DNA of 64,000 nt from Noviherbaspirillum_A sp047237965. Lineage in GTDB: Bacteria; Pseudomonadota; Gammaproteobacteria; Burkholderiales; Burkholderiaceae_D. The notes beneath the pieces were generated by a model. It saw only the letters and a list, made by a program, of their open reading frames with translations. It did no database searches and had not been told where the DNA came from. The stretch's first letter is position 1; every line of letters starts with the position of its first letter. Of the stretch, positions 1-10,242 are shown in pieces. The DNA lies in contig NZ_JBDFLX010000001.1 in assembly GCF_047237965.1 (NCBI RefSeq), positions 3,720,001-3,784,000 on the forward strand, in the 5' to 3' direction. The translations under genes and the position numbers were made by a program.

Positions 1-542
1 TGATGCTCAAGCAGCGCATGACCATGATCAACGAGATCGTCTGGGACCGCCGGGTGCCGTCCATGGGCGGCAGCACCCGCCGCTATTCCTCGGTGCATGA
101 CAACATCGGCTTCTTCGTCAATGCTCGCGACTATTACTTCGACCTCGACGCGGTGCGCATTCCCTATGACGCCCAGACCAAGAAGGCGCGCTCGCGCTCG
201 ATCTTCGTCGGCGCCAAGTGGCTGGAGCTGGGCTACAACCCGAAGGACGTGTGGAGCGTGTCGCGCCTGCACCGGGAACACCGGGAAAGGGCCGACCATC
301 CGACCCAGAAGCCGCTGGAAATCATCGAGCGCATGATCAAGGCATCCTGCCCGCCCGGCGGCCTGGTGCTCGATCCGTTCATGGGCAGCGGCACCACCGC
401 GGTGGCGGCGCGCCGCTGCGGCCGCGACTTCGTCGGCTTTGAATTGAACGCCGATTACTGCAAACTGATAGACCAGCGGCTGGCGGCGCTGGAACCCGCC
501 GAACAATCCGCCGCCGACAACGTGAGCACACCATGTCCCTGA
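1..542 (+). CDS. Site-specific DNA methyltransferase, C-terminal part (5' end outside window)
   Basis: The frame is open from the left edge, so the true start is upstream. The visible part carries HPTQKP (motif X) followed by DPFMGSGTT, the SAM-binding motif I, and then a short helical end (FVGFELNADYC). In beta-class amino-methyltransferases the catalytic DPPY and the target-recognition region come before motifs X and I, so both should lie outside the window. The enzyme should methylate adenine N6 or cytosine N4; the target sequence cannot be read from this part. Its last 10 bases overlap the hisC start, so the two genes are probably translationally coupled. No restriction gene is visible on this side, which leaves both an orphan regulatory methyltransferase and half of an R-M system possible. 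Confidence 0.85.
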   Translation, partial: MLKQRMTMINEIVWDRRVPSMGGSTRRYSSVHDNIGFFVNARDYYFDLDAVRIPYDAQTKKARSRSIFVGAKWLELGYNPKDVWSVSRLHREHRERADHPTQKPLEIIERMIKASCPPGGLVLDPFMGSGTTAVAARRCGRDFVGFELNADYCKLIDQRLAALEPAEQSAADNVSTPCP

Positions 543-1621
543 TCGAAAACCTTATCCGTCCCGATGTCCTTGCCTTGTCGGCCTACCACGTGCAGGACGC
601 GGCCGGCTGCGTCAAGCTCGACGCGATGGAAAACCCCTACCAGCTGCCCGAGCCGCTGCGCGCCGAACTCGGCCGCCGGCTGTCCGAAGTAGCGCTGAAC
701 CGCTATCCGACGCCAAGCTACACCGAACTGAAGGCCGGCATCTGCGGCAAGCTCGGCGTGCCCGACGGCTACGACGTGGTGCTGGGCAACGGCTCGGACG
801 AACTGATCTCGATGGTGTCGGTGGCTTGCGCCAAACCCGGCGCCAAGGTGCTGGCGCCGGTGCCGACCTTCGTGATGTATGCGATGTCGGCCCAGTTCGC
901 CGGCCTGCAGTTCGTCGGCGTCGACCTCAGGCCCGACTTCAGCCTCGACCGCGACGCCATGCTGGCCGCCATCGCCGCGCACCGGCCGGCGGTGACCTAC
1001 CTGGCCTATCCGAACAACCCGACCGGCAACCTGTTCGACGACGCCGCGATCGTCGATATCCTGCGCGCAGTGGGCGAGACCGGCATCGTGATCGTCGACG
1101 AGGCCTACCAGCCGTTCGCACAGTCCAGCTTCATGCCGCGCCTGGCCGAGTTTCCCAACCTGGTGGTGATGCGCACTGTCTCCAAGCTCGGCCTGGCCGG
1201 CATCCGGCTCGGCTACATGTCGGCCAGCGGCGCGCTGCTGGAGCAGTTCGAGAAGGTGCGCCCGCCGTACAACATCAACGTGCTGACCCAGGCCACCGCA
1301 GAATTCGTGCTGGAGCACAGCGAGGTGCTGGATACCCAGGCCGTCGCGCTGCGCGAGGAACGCGGCCGCGTGGCTGCCGAACTGGCCGCGCTGCCGGGCG
1401 TCGAAGTCTTTCCGTCGGCCGCCAATTTCCTGCTGCTGCGCATTACCCGGCCCGGCCTGGATTCGGCCAAGGCGCACGCGCGCCTGCTGGAACAGAAGGT
1501 GCTCGTCAAAAATGTCGGTAAAATGCACGCTTTGCTGCATAATTGCCTGCGTGTGACGGTCAGCACCCCGGAAGAAAACACCCTGTTCCTGAATGCCCTG
1601 AAGGCCGCGCTCGCTCCCTAA
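533..1621 (+). CDS. hisC: Histidinol-phosphate aminotransferase HisC
   Basis: A 362-residue PLP-dependent class I/II aminotransferase that converts imidazole acetol phosphate and glutamate to histidinol phosphate in histidine synthesis. Visible landmarks are the substrate-loop YPNNPTGN, the DEAYQPF motif whose Asp contacts the PLP pyridine nitrogen, and SKLGLAGIRLGY, which holds the Schiff-base lysine and the phosphate-binding Arg. Length is typical for the family. The ATG lies inside the 3' end of the methyltransferase gene, and hisB follows after 12 bases, so this is part of a his operon whose earlier genes (hisG, hisD) would be upstream of the window. Confidence 0.97.
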   Translation: MSLIENLIRPDVLALSAYHVQDAAGCVKLDAMENPYQLPEPLRAELGRRLSEVALNRYPTPSYTELKAGICGKLGVPDGYDVVLGNGSDELISMVSVACAKPGAKVLAPVPTFVMYAMSAQFAGLQFVGVDLRPDFSLDRDAMLAAIAAHRPAVTYLAYPNNPTGNLFDDAAIVDILRAVGETGIVIVDEAYQPFAQSSFMPRLAEFPNLVVMRTVSKLGLAGIRLGYMSASGALLEQFEKVRPPYNINVLTQATAEFVLEHSEVLDTQAVALREERGRVAAELAALPGVEVFPSAANFLLLRITRPGLDSAKAHARLLEQKVLVKNVGKMHALLHNCLRVTVSTPEENTLFLNALKAALAP

Positions 1622-1633
1622 CCTGGTTCAAAC

Positions 1634-2230
1634 ATGTCTACGCCACGCATTGCGGAAGTCGTCCGCAACACCAACGAAACCCAGATCCGCATCGCCATCA
1701 ACCTCGACGGCAGCGGCAAGCAGAACCTCAACACCGGCGTGCCTTTCCTGGACCACATGCTGGACCAGATCGCCCGCCATGGCCTGATCGACCTCGACGT
1801 CGAAGCCAAGGGAGACCTGCATATCGATGCGCACCACACGGTGGAAGACGTGGGCATCACGCTGGGCCAGGCGGTTGCCAAGGCGGTCGGCGACAAGAAG
1901 GGCCTGCGCCGCTACGGCCACGCCTACGTGCCGCTCGATGAAGCGCTGTCGCGGGTGGTGGTCGACTTCTCCGGCCGTCCCGGCCTGGAATTCCACGTGC
2001 CCTTCACCCGCTCCATGATCGGCGGCTTCGACGTCGACCTGACCCGCGAATTCTTCCAGGGCTTCGTCAATCATGCGCTGGTCACGCTGCACATCGACAA
2101 CCTGCGCGGCGCCAACGCCCACCACCAGTGCGAAACCGTTTTCAAGGCATTCGGCCGCGCGCTGCGCATGGCCAGCGAACTCGATGCCCGCGCCGCCGGC
2201 ACCATTCCGTCGACCAAGGGCAGCCTCTGA
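1634..2230 (+). CDS. hisB: Imidazoleglycerol-phosphate dehydratase HisB
   Basis: A 198-residue monofunctional IGP dehydratase, lacking the N-terminal histidinol-phosphatase domain of the enterobacterial bifunctional enzyme. The metal-binding signatures are present: DHMLDQIARHG, HHTVEDVGITLG and the C-terminal AHHQCETVFKAFGRAL. It removes water from imidazole glycerol phosphate to give imidazole acetol phosphate, the substrate of the upstream HisC. The histidinol phosphatase step must be encoded elsewhere. Confidence 0.97.
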   Translation: MSTPRIAEVVRNTNETQIRIAINLDGSGKQNLNTGVPFLDHMLDQIARHGLIDLDVEAKGDLHIDAHHTVEDVGITLGQAVAKAVGDKKGLRRYGHAYVPLDEALSRVVVDFSGRPGLEFHVPFTRSMIGGFDVDLTREFFQGFVNHALVTLHIDNLRGANAHHQCETVFKAFGRALRMASELDARAAGTIPSTKGSL

Positions 2231-2257
2231 TTCCGGCTGACCAGCTTAATTTCTGAC

Positions 2258-2896
2258 ATGAACAAGATCGTGGTAGTGGATTACGGCATGGGCAACCTGC
2301 GCTCGGTGGCGCAGGCGCTGCGCCATGTCGCGCCGGAAGCCGATGTGCGCATTTCCGGCGAAGTCGCCGACATCCGCGCTGCCGACCGGGTGGTGCTGCC
2401 CGGCCAGGGCGCGATGCCGGACTGCATGCGCAGCCTGCGCGCCTCCGGCCTGGAAGAAGCGGTGAAGGCCGCCTCGCAGACCAAGCCGCTGTTTGGCGTG
2501 TGCGTCGGCGAGCAGATGCTGTTCGACTGGAGCGACGAGGGCGACACGCCCTGCCTGGGCCTGTTGCCGGGCAAGGTGGTGCGCTTCAATCTGGAAGGCC
2601 GGCTGCAGGACGATGGCTCGCGCTTCAAGGTGCCGCAGATGGGCTGGAACCGGGTGCATCAGACCGCCCCGCATCCCATGTGGGAAGGCGTGGCCGACAA
2701 CGATTATTTCTATTTCGTCCACAGCTACCATGCCGCGCCCGCCAATCCGGCGCATGTGCTGGGCGAGACCGATTACGGCGGCGCGTTTGCATGCGCGGTC
2801 GGACGCGACTATATTTTCGCTACCCAGTTCCACCCGGAGAAAAGCGCTGCCGCCGGCCTGCAGCTCTACAGAAACTTTGCCAACTGGAAGCCCTGA
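2258..2896 (+). CDS. hisH: Imidazole glycerol phosphate synthase, glutaminase subunit HisH
   Basis: A 212-residue class I glutamine amidotransferase. The nucleophile elbow reads GVCVGEQML, with Cys in the expected position, and the catalytic His-Glu pair is in TQFHPEKS near the C-terminus; PGQGAMPDCM lies in the oxyanion region. HisH releases ammonia from glutamine and channels it to HisF, encoded two genes downstream, to make imidazole glycerol phosphate and AICAR. The N-terminus begins with the usual VVDYGMGNLRSV. Confidence 0.97.
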   Translation: MNKIVVVDYGMGNLRSVAQALRHVAPEADVRISGEVADIRAADRVVLPGQGAMPDCMRSLRASGLEEAVKAASQTKPLFGVCVGEQMLFDWSDEGDTPCLGLLPGKVVRFNLEGRLQDDGSRFKVPQMGWNRVHQTAPHPMWEGVADNDYFYFVHSYHAAPANPAHVLGETDYGGAFACAVGRDYIFATQFHPEKSAAAGLQLYRNFANWKP

Positions 2897-2953
2897 GCCA
2901 GCTCAGTCCTTGTTTATCCAACCACCAACCTTAACGTCCCACTCACTGTAGCC

Positions 2954-3739
2954 ATGCTGCTTATACCTGCTATCGATCTCAAAGACGGTCATTGCGTACG
3001 CCTGAAACAGGGCGACATGGAGCAAGCCACCGTATTCTCCGACGACCCGGCCGAGATGGCGCGGCACTGGCTGGCCCAGGGCGCGCGCCGGCTGCACCTG
3101 GTCGACCTGAATGGCGCCTTCGCCGGCAAGCCCAAGAACGAACTGGCGGTCAAGTCCATCATCAAGGCCGTGCGCGAATTTGCGATCGACAACGATGTCG
3201 ACGAAATCCCGATCCAGCTGGGCGGCGGCATTCGCGATCTCGACACCATCGAGCGCTACCTGGACGGCGGCCTGTCCTACATCATCATCGGCACCGCCGC
3301 AGTGAAGAACCCCGGCTTCCTGCACGATGCCTGCAGCGCCTTTCCCGGCCAGATCATCGTCGGCCTGGATGCCAAGGACGGCAAGGTCGCCACCGACGGC
3401 TGGAGCAAGCTGTCCGGCCATGAAGTGCTGGACCTGGCCAAGAAATTCGAGGACTACGGCTGCGAAGCCATCGTCTACACCGACATCGGCCGCGACGGCA
3501 TGATGGGCGGCGTCAACATCGACGCCACCGTGCGCCTCGCCCGCAGCATGACGATCCCCGTGATCGCCTCCGGCGGCGTGCACAACATCAAGGACGTCGA
3601 AGCGCTGTGCGCGGTGCAGGACGAAGGCATCGAAGGCGTGATCTGCGGCCGCTCCATCTACGAAGGCACGCTGGACCTGCGCCTGGCGCAGGAAAGGGCG
3701 GACGCGCTTTCCGGCGTGGAAGAGGGCGAAACCGACTGA
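2954..3739 (+). CDS. hisA: ProFAR isomerase HisA
   Basis: A 261-residue half-barrel-duplicated TIM barrel isomerase (phosphoribosyl-formimino-AICAR-phosphate isomerase). The catalytic Asp residues lie in AIDLKDGHCVRL at the N-terminus and YTDIGRDGMMGG around residue 175; phosphate loops GGGIR and SGGV are present. It is about 10-15 residues longer than common HisA, mainly an acidic C-terminal tail (VEEGETD). hisF starts two bases after the stop codon. Confidence 0.97.
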   Translation: MLLIPAIDLKDGHCVRLKQGDMEQATVFSDDPAEMARHWLAQGARRLHLVDLNGAFAGKPKNELAVKSIIKAVREFAIDNDVDEIPIQLGGGIRDLDTIERYLDGGLSYIIIGTAAVKNPGFLHDACSAFPGQIIVGLDAKDGKVATDGWSKLSGHEVLDLAKKFEDYGCEAIVYTDIGRDGMMGGVNIDATVRLARSMTIPVIASGGVHNIKDVEALCAVQDEGIEGVICGRSIYEGTLDLRLAQERADALSGVEEGETD

Positions 3740-3741
3740 TC

Positions 3742-4502
<761 letters not shown>

Positions 4503-4506
<4 letters not shown>

Positions 4507-4907
4507 GCGTCAAGGCGAAATGGTTGAACAAGGTGCGCTGGGACGAGCACGGCCTGGTGCCGGTGATTGCCCAGGAAGTCGGCAGCAACGACGTGCTGAT
4601 GTTTGCCTGGATGAATCGGGAGGCGCTGGCGCGCACGGTGGAGTCCGGCCAGGCGGTCTACTGGAGCCGTTCGCGCAAGAAGCTGTGGCACAAGGGCGAG
4701 GAGTCCGGCCATGTGCAGAAGGTGCATGAACTGCGCCTGGACTGCGACGAGGACGTGGTGCTGCTCAAGGTGGAGCAGGTGGACGGCATTGCCTGCCACA
4801 CCGGCCGGCATTCCTGCTTCTTCCAGAAATTCGAGGGCAGCGCGGCCGAAGGCGAGTGGGTCGCGGTCGATCCGGTCTTGAAGAATCCCGACAGCATCTA
4901 CAAGTAA
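4503..4907 (+). CDS. hisI: Phosphoribosyl-AMP cyclohydrolase HisI
   Basis: A 134-residue monofunctional cyclohydrolase that opens the adenine ring of phosphoribosyl-AMP. The start at 4503 (ATGA overlap with hisF) gives the usual MSVKAKWLNKVRWDEHGLVP N-terminus. The zinc/magnesium-binding signature LDCDEDVVLLKV and CHTGRHSCFF are visible. The HisE activity, fused to HisI in enterics, is a separate downstream gene. Confidence 0.96.
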
Positions 4908-4922
4908 AGGCAAAGCGGCACA

Positions 4923-5267
4923 ATGAGCGACACCCTGAACCGCCTGGCGCAAGTCATCGAGTCACGCAAGCCGGCCAACGGCGGCGACCCGGAGAAATCC
5001 TACGTCAGCCGGCTGTTTGCCAAGGGCGACGACGCGATCCTGAAGAAGATCGGCGAGGAAGCCACCGAAACCGTGATGGCGGCCAAGGACGCCCGCGTCG
5101 ACGGCGACGCCTCCAAGGTGCTGTATGAGTGCGCCGACCTCTGGTTTCATACGCTTGTCATGCTGGCGCAGTTTAATCTCACGCCGGACGATGTGCTGAA
5201 GGAACTGGCGCGGCGGGAAGGCATCTCCGGCATCGAGGAAAAGGCCAGCCGCGGCCAGAAGCCCTGA
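4923..5267 (+). CDS. hisE: Phosphoribosyl-ATP pyrophosphatase HisE
   Basis: A 114-residue all-helical MazG-like pyrophosphatase that hydrolyses phosphoribosyl-ATP. The metal-binding helix reads KKIGEEATETVMAAKD and is followed by a second acidic helix (YECADLWFH), typical of HisE. It starts 15 bases after hisI and is the last histidine gene of this cluster. Confidence 0.95.
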   Translation: MSDTLNRLAQVIESRKPANGGDPEKSYVSRLFAKGDDAILKKIGEEATETVMAAKDARVDGDASKVLYECADLWFHTLVMLAQFNLTPDDVLKELARREGISGIEEKASRGQKP

Positions 5268-5327
5268 GCGCCAGGGCAGGGTAGGGAAAGACGGGAACGG
5301 GCACATCACTATCAACGGAGACTGGTT

Positions 5328-5699
5328 TTGGACAACTGTATTTTCTGCAAGATCGCCTCGGGACAGATTCCCTCGAAGAAGGTGCATGAGGACGAAGATC
5401 TGATCGCCTTTCACGACATCAACCCGGCGGCGCCCGTGCATGTTCTTATTGTGCCGAAGCAACACATTCCGACACTGGCCGACTGCACGGAACAGCACTC
5501 CGCTTTGTTGGGTAAAATGATGCTTCTCGCGCCCAGGCTGGCGCAACAATTAGGCTGCGGATACGAAGCCGATGGCGGCGACAACGGCTCCGGTGGCTTC
5601 AAGACCCTGTTCAATACTGGTCCGGATGGTGGACAAGAGGTATACCATCTCCATCTGCATGTGATCGGCGGACCGCGCCCCTGGCGCGGCCAACGGTAG
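5328..5699 (+). CDS. hinT: HIT-family nucleotide hydrolase (HinT-like)
   Basis: A 123-residue histidine-triad protein. The catalytic triad HLHLHV sits near the C-terminus and the N-terminus has the CIFCKI zinc-type Cys pair. The start is TTG at 5328, chosen because GGAG at 5317-5320 lies seven bases upstream and the product then begins MDNCIFCKIASG like known HinT proteins. HinT proteins hydrolyse purine nucleoside phosphoramidates. The position between hisE and tatA is common in betaproteobacteria. Confidence 0.92.
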   Translation: MDNCIFCKIASGQIPSKKVHEDEDLIAFHDINPAAPVHVLIVPKQHIPTLADCTEQHSALLGKMMLLAPRLAQQLGCGYEADGGDNGSGGFKTLFNTGPDGGQEVYHLHLHVIGGPRPWRGQR

Positions 5700-5756
5700 T
5701 CCGGTCGGATCCGGACAAATTCAACCTGGAACGCAGCGTTCCGCAAGGAGAAACAA

Positions 5757-5978
5757 ATGGGTTCATTTAGCGTCTGGCACTGGCTGATCGTTCTGGTCAT
5801 CGTGATGCTGGTATTCGGCACCAAGAAGATCGGCAACATGGGTTCCGACCTCGGCAAGGCGGTCAAGGGCTTCAAGGATGGCGTCAAGGGCGAGGAAGAC
5901 CGTGTCGCCGGCGCGCCGCCGACAGTGGCCGACAAGGGCACCATCGACGTCGAGACCAAAGAAAAGAACCGGACCTGA
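5757..5978 (+). CDS. tatA: Sec-independent translocase protein TatA
   Basis: A 73-residue pore-forming Tat component: one N-terminal membrane helix (WHWLIVLVIVMLVFG), the FG hinge, an amphipathic helix with KKIGNMGSDLGKAVKGFK, and a short charged tail. AAGGAG at 5744-5749 is a good ribosome binding site. It is the first gene of tatABC, which exports folded twin-arginine proteins such as the Rieske protein encoded at 11826. Confidence 0.95.
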   Translation: MGSFSVWHWLIVLVIVMLVFGTKKIGNMGSDLGKAVKGFKDGVKGEEDRVAGAPPTVADKGTIDVETKEKNRT

Positions 5979-6008
5979 GCCGATGCGCATTCTGCACGGT
6001 AGCGCCAC

Positions 6009-6512
6009 ATGATCGATCTCGGCCTGACCAAGATCGCCCTGATCGGCGTGGTGGCGCTGGTCGTCATCGGGCCGGAGAAACTGCCGCGCGTGGCGCGCAT
6101 GGCGGGTTCGCTGTTTGGCCGCGCCCAGCGCTACATCAATGACGTCAAGCAGGAAGTCAGCCGGGAAATCGACCTGGAGGAATTCCGCAAGATGCAGCAG
6201 GATGTGCGCGAGGCCGCCAGCACGGTGGAGCAGTCGATCTCGCAGAATGCCGCCGAAGTGCGCGACGCCGTCAGCACCGGCTGGAATGACGACTTCACCA
6301 GCGCGTCCAATCCGCTGATGGAGCCGCCCACGCCCGACCAGCATGCGGTCAAGGCCAAGGATTTCCGCAGGAAGAAACTGGCGCGCACCTCGGCCGTGCC
6401 GTCCTGGTACAAGCGGCAGAACGGCCGCCGGTCGCGCGTGCTGTCAGGCGCGGCCCGCGTCGCCCGGTATCGCCCTTCGGGCAGCCGCAAACCCACCCAA
6501 TCGTTCCATTAA
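6009..6512 (+). CDS. tatB: Sec-independent translocase protein TatB
   Basis: A 167-residue TatB with the typical MIDLGLTKIALIGVVAL membrane helix, the GPEKLP hinge and a long charged amphipathic and coiled region rich in Glu/Gln/Arg. TatB with TatC forms the receptor for twin-arginine signal peptides. The C-terminus is basic and low in order. The TAA stop is directly followed by the tatC ATG. Confidence 0.94.
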   Translation: MIDLGLTKIALIGVVALVVIGPEKLPRVARMAGSLFGRAQRYINDVKQEVSREIDLEEFRKMQQDVREAASTVEQSISQNAAEVRDAVSTGWNDDFTSASNPLMEPPTPDQHAVKAKDFRRKKLARTSAVPSWYKRQNGRRSRVLSGAARVARYRPSGSRKPTQSFH

Positions 6513-7292
6513 ATGGCTGAAGACACACAAGCCGACGCGCAGGACACCTTCATCTCCCATCTGGTCGAACTGCGCAACCGCCTGGTCAGGGCAGTCGCCG
6601 TGGTGCTGGCGGTCTTCCTGGTGCTGGTCGCCGTCTGGCCCGGTCCGGGCGCGGTCTACGACTTCATCGCCCGGCCGATGATGATCGCGCTGCCCGGCGA
6701 CGCGAAGATGATCGCCACTGGCGTCATCACTCCCTTCATGGTGCCGATGAAGGTCACGCTGCTGGCGGCCTTCATCATCTCGCTGCCGTGGGTGCTGTAC
6801 CAGGCCTGGGCCTTCGTTGCGCCTGGCCTGTATGCGCATGAGAAGCGGCTGATTGCGCCGCTGGTCATTTCCTCTTCCTTCCTGTTCATGGTGGGCGTGG
6901 CGTTCTGCTACTTCCTGGTGTTCGGCAAGGTATTCCGCTTCATCTATGACTTCGCACCCAACTCGATTACCGTGGCGCCCGACATCGAGAACTACCTCGA
7001 TTTCGTGATGACCATGTGCCTTGCCTTCGGCATCACCTTCGAGGTGCCGGTGGTGGTGGTGGTGCTGGTGCGGATGAACCTGATGACCGTGGAAAAGCTC
7101 AAGGCGATCCGGCCCTATGTGATCGTCGGCGCCTTCGTCGTGGCTGCCGTGGTCACGCCGCCGGACATCATGAGCCAGCTGTTCCTGGCCGTGCCGATGT
7201 GCCTGCTGTTTGAATTGGGACTGCTGCTGGCGCCGATGTTCGTGCGGGCCACCCAGGCGCCGGAAGAGCATCCCAGCAGCACCGGCAGCTAA
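6513..7292 (+). CDS. tatC: Sec-independent translocase protein TatC
   Basis: A 259-residue polytopic membrane protein with six predicted helices. The N-terminal cytoplasmic ISHLVELRNRLVRA signature and the first periplasmic-loop/second-helix pattern (PFMVPMKVTLLAAFIISLP) are characteristic. TatC binds the twin-arginine motif and forms the core receptor with TatB. No gap separates it from tatB. It is the last gene of this plus-strand run. Confidence 0.96.
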   Translation: MAEDTQADAQDTFISHLVELRNRLVRAVAVVLAVFLVLVAVWPGPGAVYDFIARPMMIALPGDAKMIATGVITPFMVPMKVTLLAAFIISLPWVLYQAWAFVAPGLYAHEKRLIAPLVISSSFLFMVGVAFCYFLVFGKVFRFIYDFAPNSITVAPDIENYLDFVMTMCLAFGITFEVPVVVVVLVRMNLMTVEKLKAIRPYVIVGAFVVAAVVTPPDIMSQLFLAVPMCLLFELGLLLAPMFVRATQAPEEHPSSTGS

Positions 7293-7297
7293 AACCG

Positions 7298-7324
7298 GCA
7301 GCCGAAGCGGTCTCGCTTCGCTGC
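7298..7324. terminator. Hairpin between convergent tatC and the DUF2461 gene
   Basis: Arms GCAGCCGAAGCG and CGCTTCGCTGC pair with one bulged C around a 4-base loop. It lies in the 47-bp gap between two converging genes. There is no clear T-run on either strand, so terminator function is likely but not certain. Confidence 0.4.
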
Positions 7325-7339
7325 CCCGTTGCATTCTCC

Positions 7340-8019
7340 CTAAGCGTTCGGCACCTGCCGCAGCCACTGCACCAGTGGCTGCGCATCCCTGAAATTCTTC
7401 AGCACCACCTGTTCCAGTTCATCGCCGGTCATGCCGTCCACGCTGCGCTCGTTCCAGACGATGAAGCTCTTGTGGCGCACATACTCGGCATGCGGCGTAT
7501 CCGCATCGAAACCCTTGGGCGGCCGCGTCAGCTTGCCTTCCTGCTGCAGGTCGCCAAAGGCGGCGCGCAGCTTGCGGTTCTTGAGGACCGCTGAAAAGCC
7601 GTCGGCGTCGGCAACCACCTGCTGCCGGATCCGGCGCAGCCGGTCGGGCGGCGGCAGGTATTCGCCGCCGGCGATCAGCAACTGGGCCTTTTCATCGACG
7701 TGGAAGTAGTAGGCCGGACCGCCGCCCTGGCTGGGCTTCTTCAGCCCGCTGGCGGTGATGGCGGCCGAAAAGTGCGTCTTGTAAGGCTTGGGGTCGCGCG
7801 AGAAGCGCAGGTCGCGGTTGATGCGAAACAGCGCCTTCTTCGGATTGCAGGCCGCCACCGCCGGATCGAAGCGGGCAATGCCCTTGATCAGGCGCGTGGT
7901 CAGTTCGAGAAACTCGGCGCGCAGGATGTCGTAGCGCGGCTTGTTCATCACGAACCAGGCGCGCTGGTTGTTCTCGTCCAGTTCCGCCAGGTATTGCCTC
8001 AGGTCGCGTACATGCATGC

Positions 8020-8023
<4 letters not shown>
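7340..8023 (-). CDS. DUF2461 family protein
   Basis: A 227-residue cytosolic protein of the DUF2461 (TIGR02453) family. The family pattern is seen at the start, LAELDENNQRAWFVMNKPRY, and in the core RINRDLRFSRDPKPYKTHF and PAYYFHVD. The biochemical function of the family is unknown to me. The GTG at 8023 overlaps the stop of the upstream protease gene as GTGA; an in-frame ATG two codons later (8017) is an alternative start. The overlap suggests co-translation with the protease. Confidence 0.85.
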
Positions 8024-9198
<1,175 letters not shown>

Positions 9199-9219
9199 AA
9201 AGAGAGAAGGGTGAATGAA

Positions 9220-9987
9220 TTGAGTGAGCCATCCGTGGATCGCCGGGCGCTGTCGGATTATCTGGCTTGTCTGCTTGATATCAACCGCATCCGTGATTTT
9301 AGCCCAAACGGTTTGCAGGTCGAGGGACGTGACTGTATCGCCAGCATCGTCACCGGCGTCACCGCCAGCGCCGCGCTGATCGACGCCGCCCTGGCCGAAG
9401 GCGCCGATGCGATTCTTGTGCATCACGGCTATTTCTGGCGCGGCGAGGACGGCCGGATTACCGGCATCCGGCGCCAGCGCCTGAAGCGGCTGCTAGCCAA
9501 CGACGTCAATCTGTTCGCTTATCACCTGCCGCTGGATGTGCATCCGGAGTTGGGCAACAACGCCCAGCTGGGGCGGCAGCTCGGCCTGAGCGCGCAGTCC
9601 CGGTTTGGCGAAAACGACCTCGGCTGGCTGGGCGTGCCGGAAGACGCCGCGGTGCGCACGGTCGGTGATCTGGCGCAGTTGGTCGATCAGCGACTGGGGC
9701 GCTCGCCCATGGTCATCGGTGACGCCGCGCAGCCTCTGGGCCAGGTCGGCTGGTGCACCGGCGCCGCGCAGGGCTATCTCGACGATGCCATCGCCGCCGG
9801 CGCCGGCACCTATCTCAGCGGGGAAATCTCCGAGCAGACCGTGCACCTGGCGCGCGAGACCGGCGTCGCCTACCTGGCCTGCGGCCATCATGCAACCGAG
9901 CGTTATGGCATACAGGCGCTCGGCCAGCATCTCGCCGGCCGGTTCGGCATCAGGCATCGATTCATCGATATCGATAATCCGGTCTAG
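9220..9987 (+). CDS. NIF3-like dinuclear metal-centre protein (YbgI/DUF34 family)
   Basis: A 255-residue member of the NIF3/DUF34 family, whose members form toroidal hexamers with a two-metal site. Metal-ligand motifs are visible: LVHHGYFWRG, AYHLPLDVHPELGNN, and CGHHATERYG near the C-terminus. The TTG at 9220 was chosen because GAAGG lies nine bases upstream; TTG 9193 and GTG 9211 are in-frame alternatives. The gene starts only 21 bases from the divergent DegS-like gene. Cellular function of the family is debated. Confidence 0.87.
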   Translation: MSEPSVDRRALSDYLACLLDINRIRDFSPNGLQVEGRDCIASIVTGVTASAALIDAALAEGADAILVHHGYFWRGEDGRITGIRRQRLKRLLANDVNLFAYHLPLDVHPELGNNAQLGRQLGLSAQSRFGENDLGWLGVPEDAAVRTVGDLAQLVDQRLGRSPMVIGDAAQPLGQVGWCTGAAQGYLDDAIAAGAGTYLSGEISEQTVHLARETGVAYLACGHHATERYGIQALGQHLAGRFGIRHRFIDIDNPV

Positions 9988-10242
9988 AAACAGCCCGTTT
10001 TCCGTCGCGCCGTTTCTGCAGTGGCAACGGGCCTGCGGCCCTGCAGGCGGTGACCAGCCAGAAATCTCTGTTGCGTTCGCATTTTTTCCGGCCGGATGTT
10101 ACGAAGGCCCGGCTTTATCCAGATTGCGTAACTTCGGCATGCGCCTACCGGTAATCGTTCGACAGTTCGCAGCGAGGCGCTGACCAAGGCGCTCATCCAG
10201 GCGCTCACCACGGCGCTCAATCACGGCACAGACAGGAAAACC
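9988..10242. other. Intergenic spacer NIF3 - response regulator
   Basis: 255 bases with no convincing gene. Near its end are three imperfect copies of a GGCGCTCA-type motif (about 10189-10220). A promoter for the following regulator is expected here but no strong -35/-10 pair was recognised. Confidence 0.4.

Noticed and set aside
455..1540. Long open frame antisense to hisC, and many like it antisense to tex, treY, malQ and rhs
   Set aside because: High-GC codon bias leaves the opposite strand open; the translations are His/Arg/Gly-rich with no domains, and the sense genes are certain.
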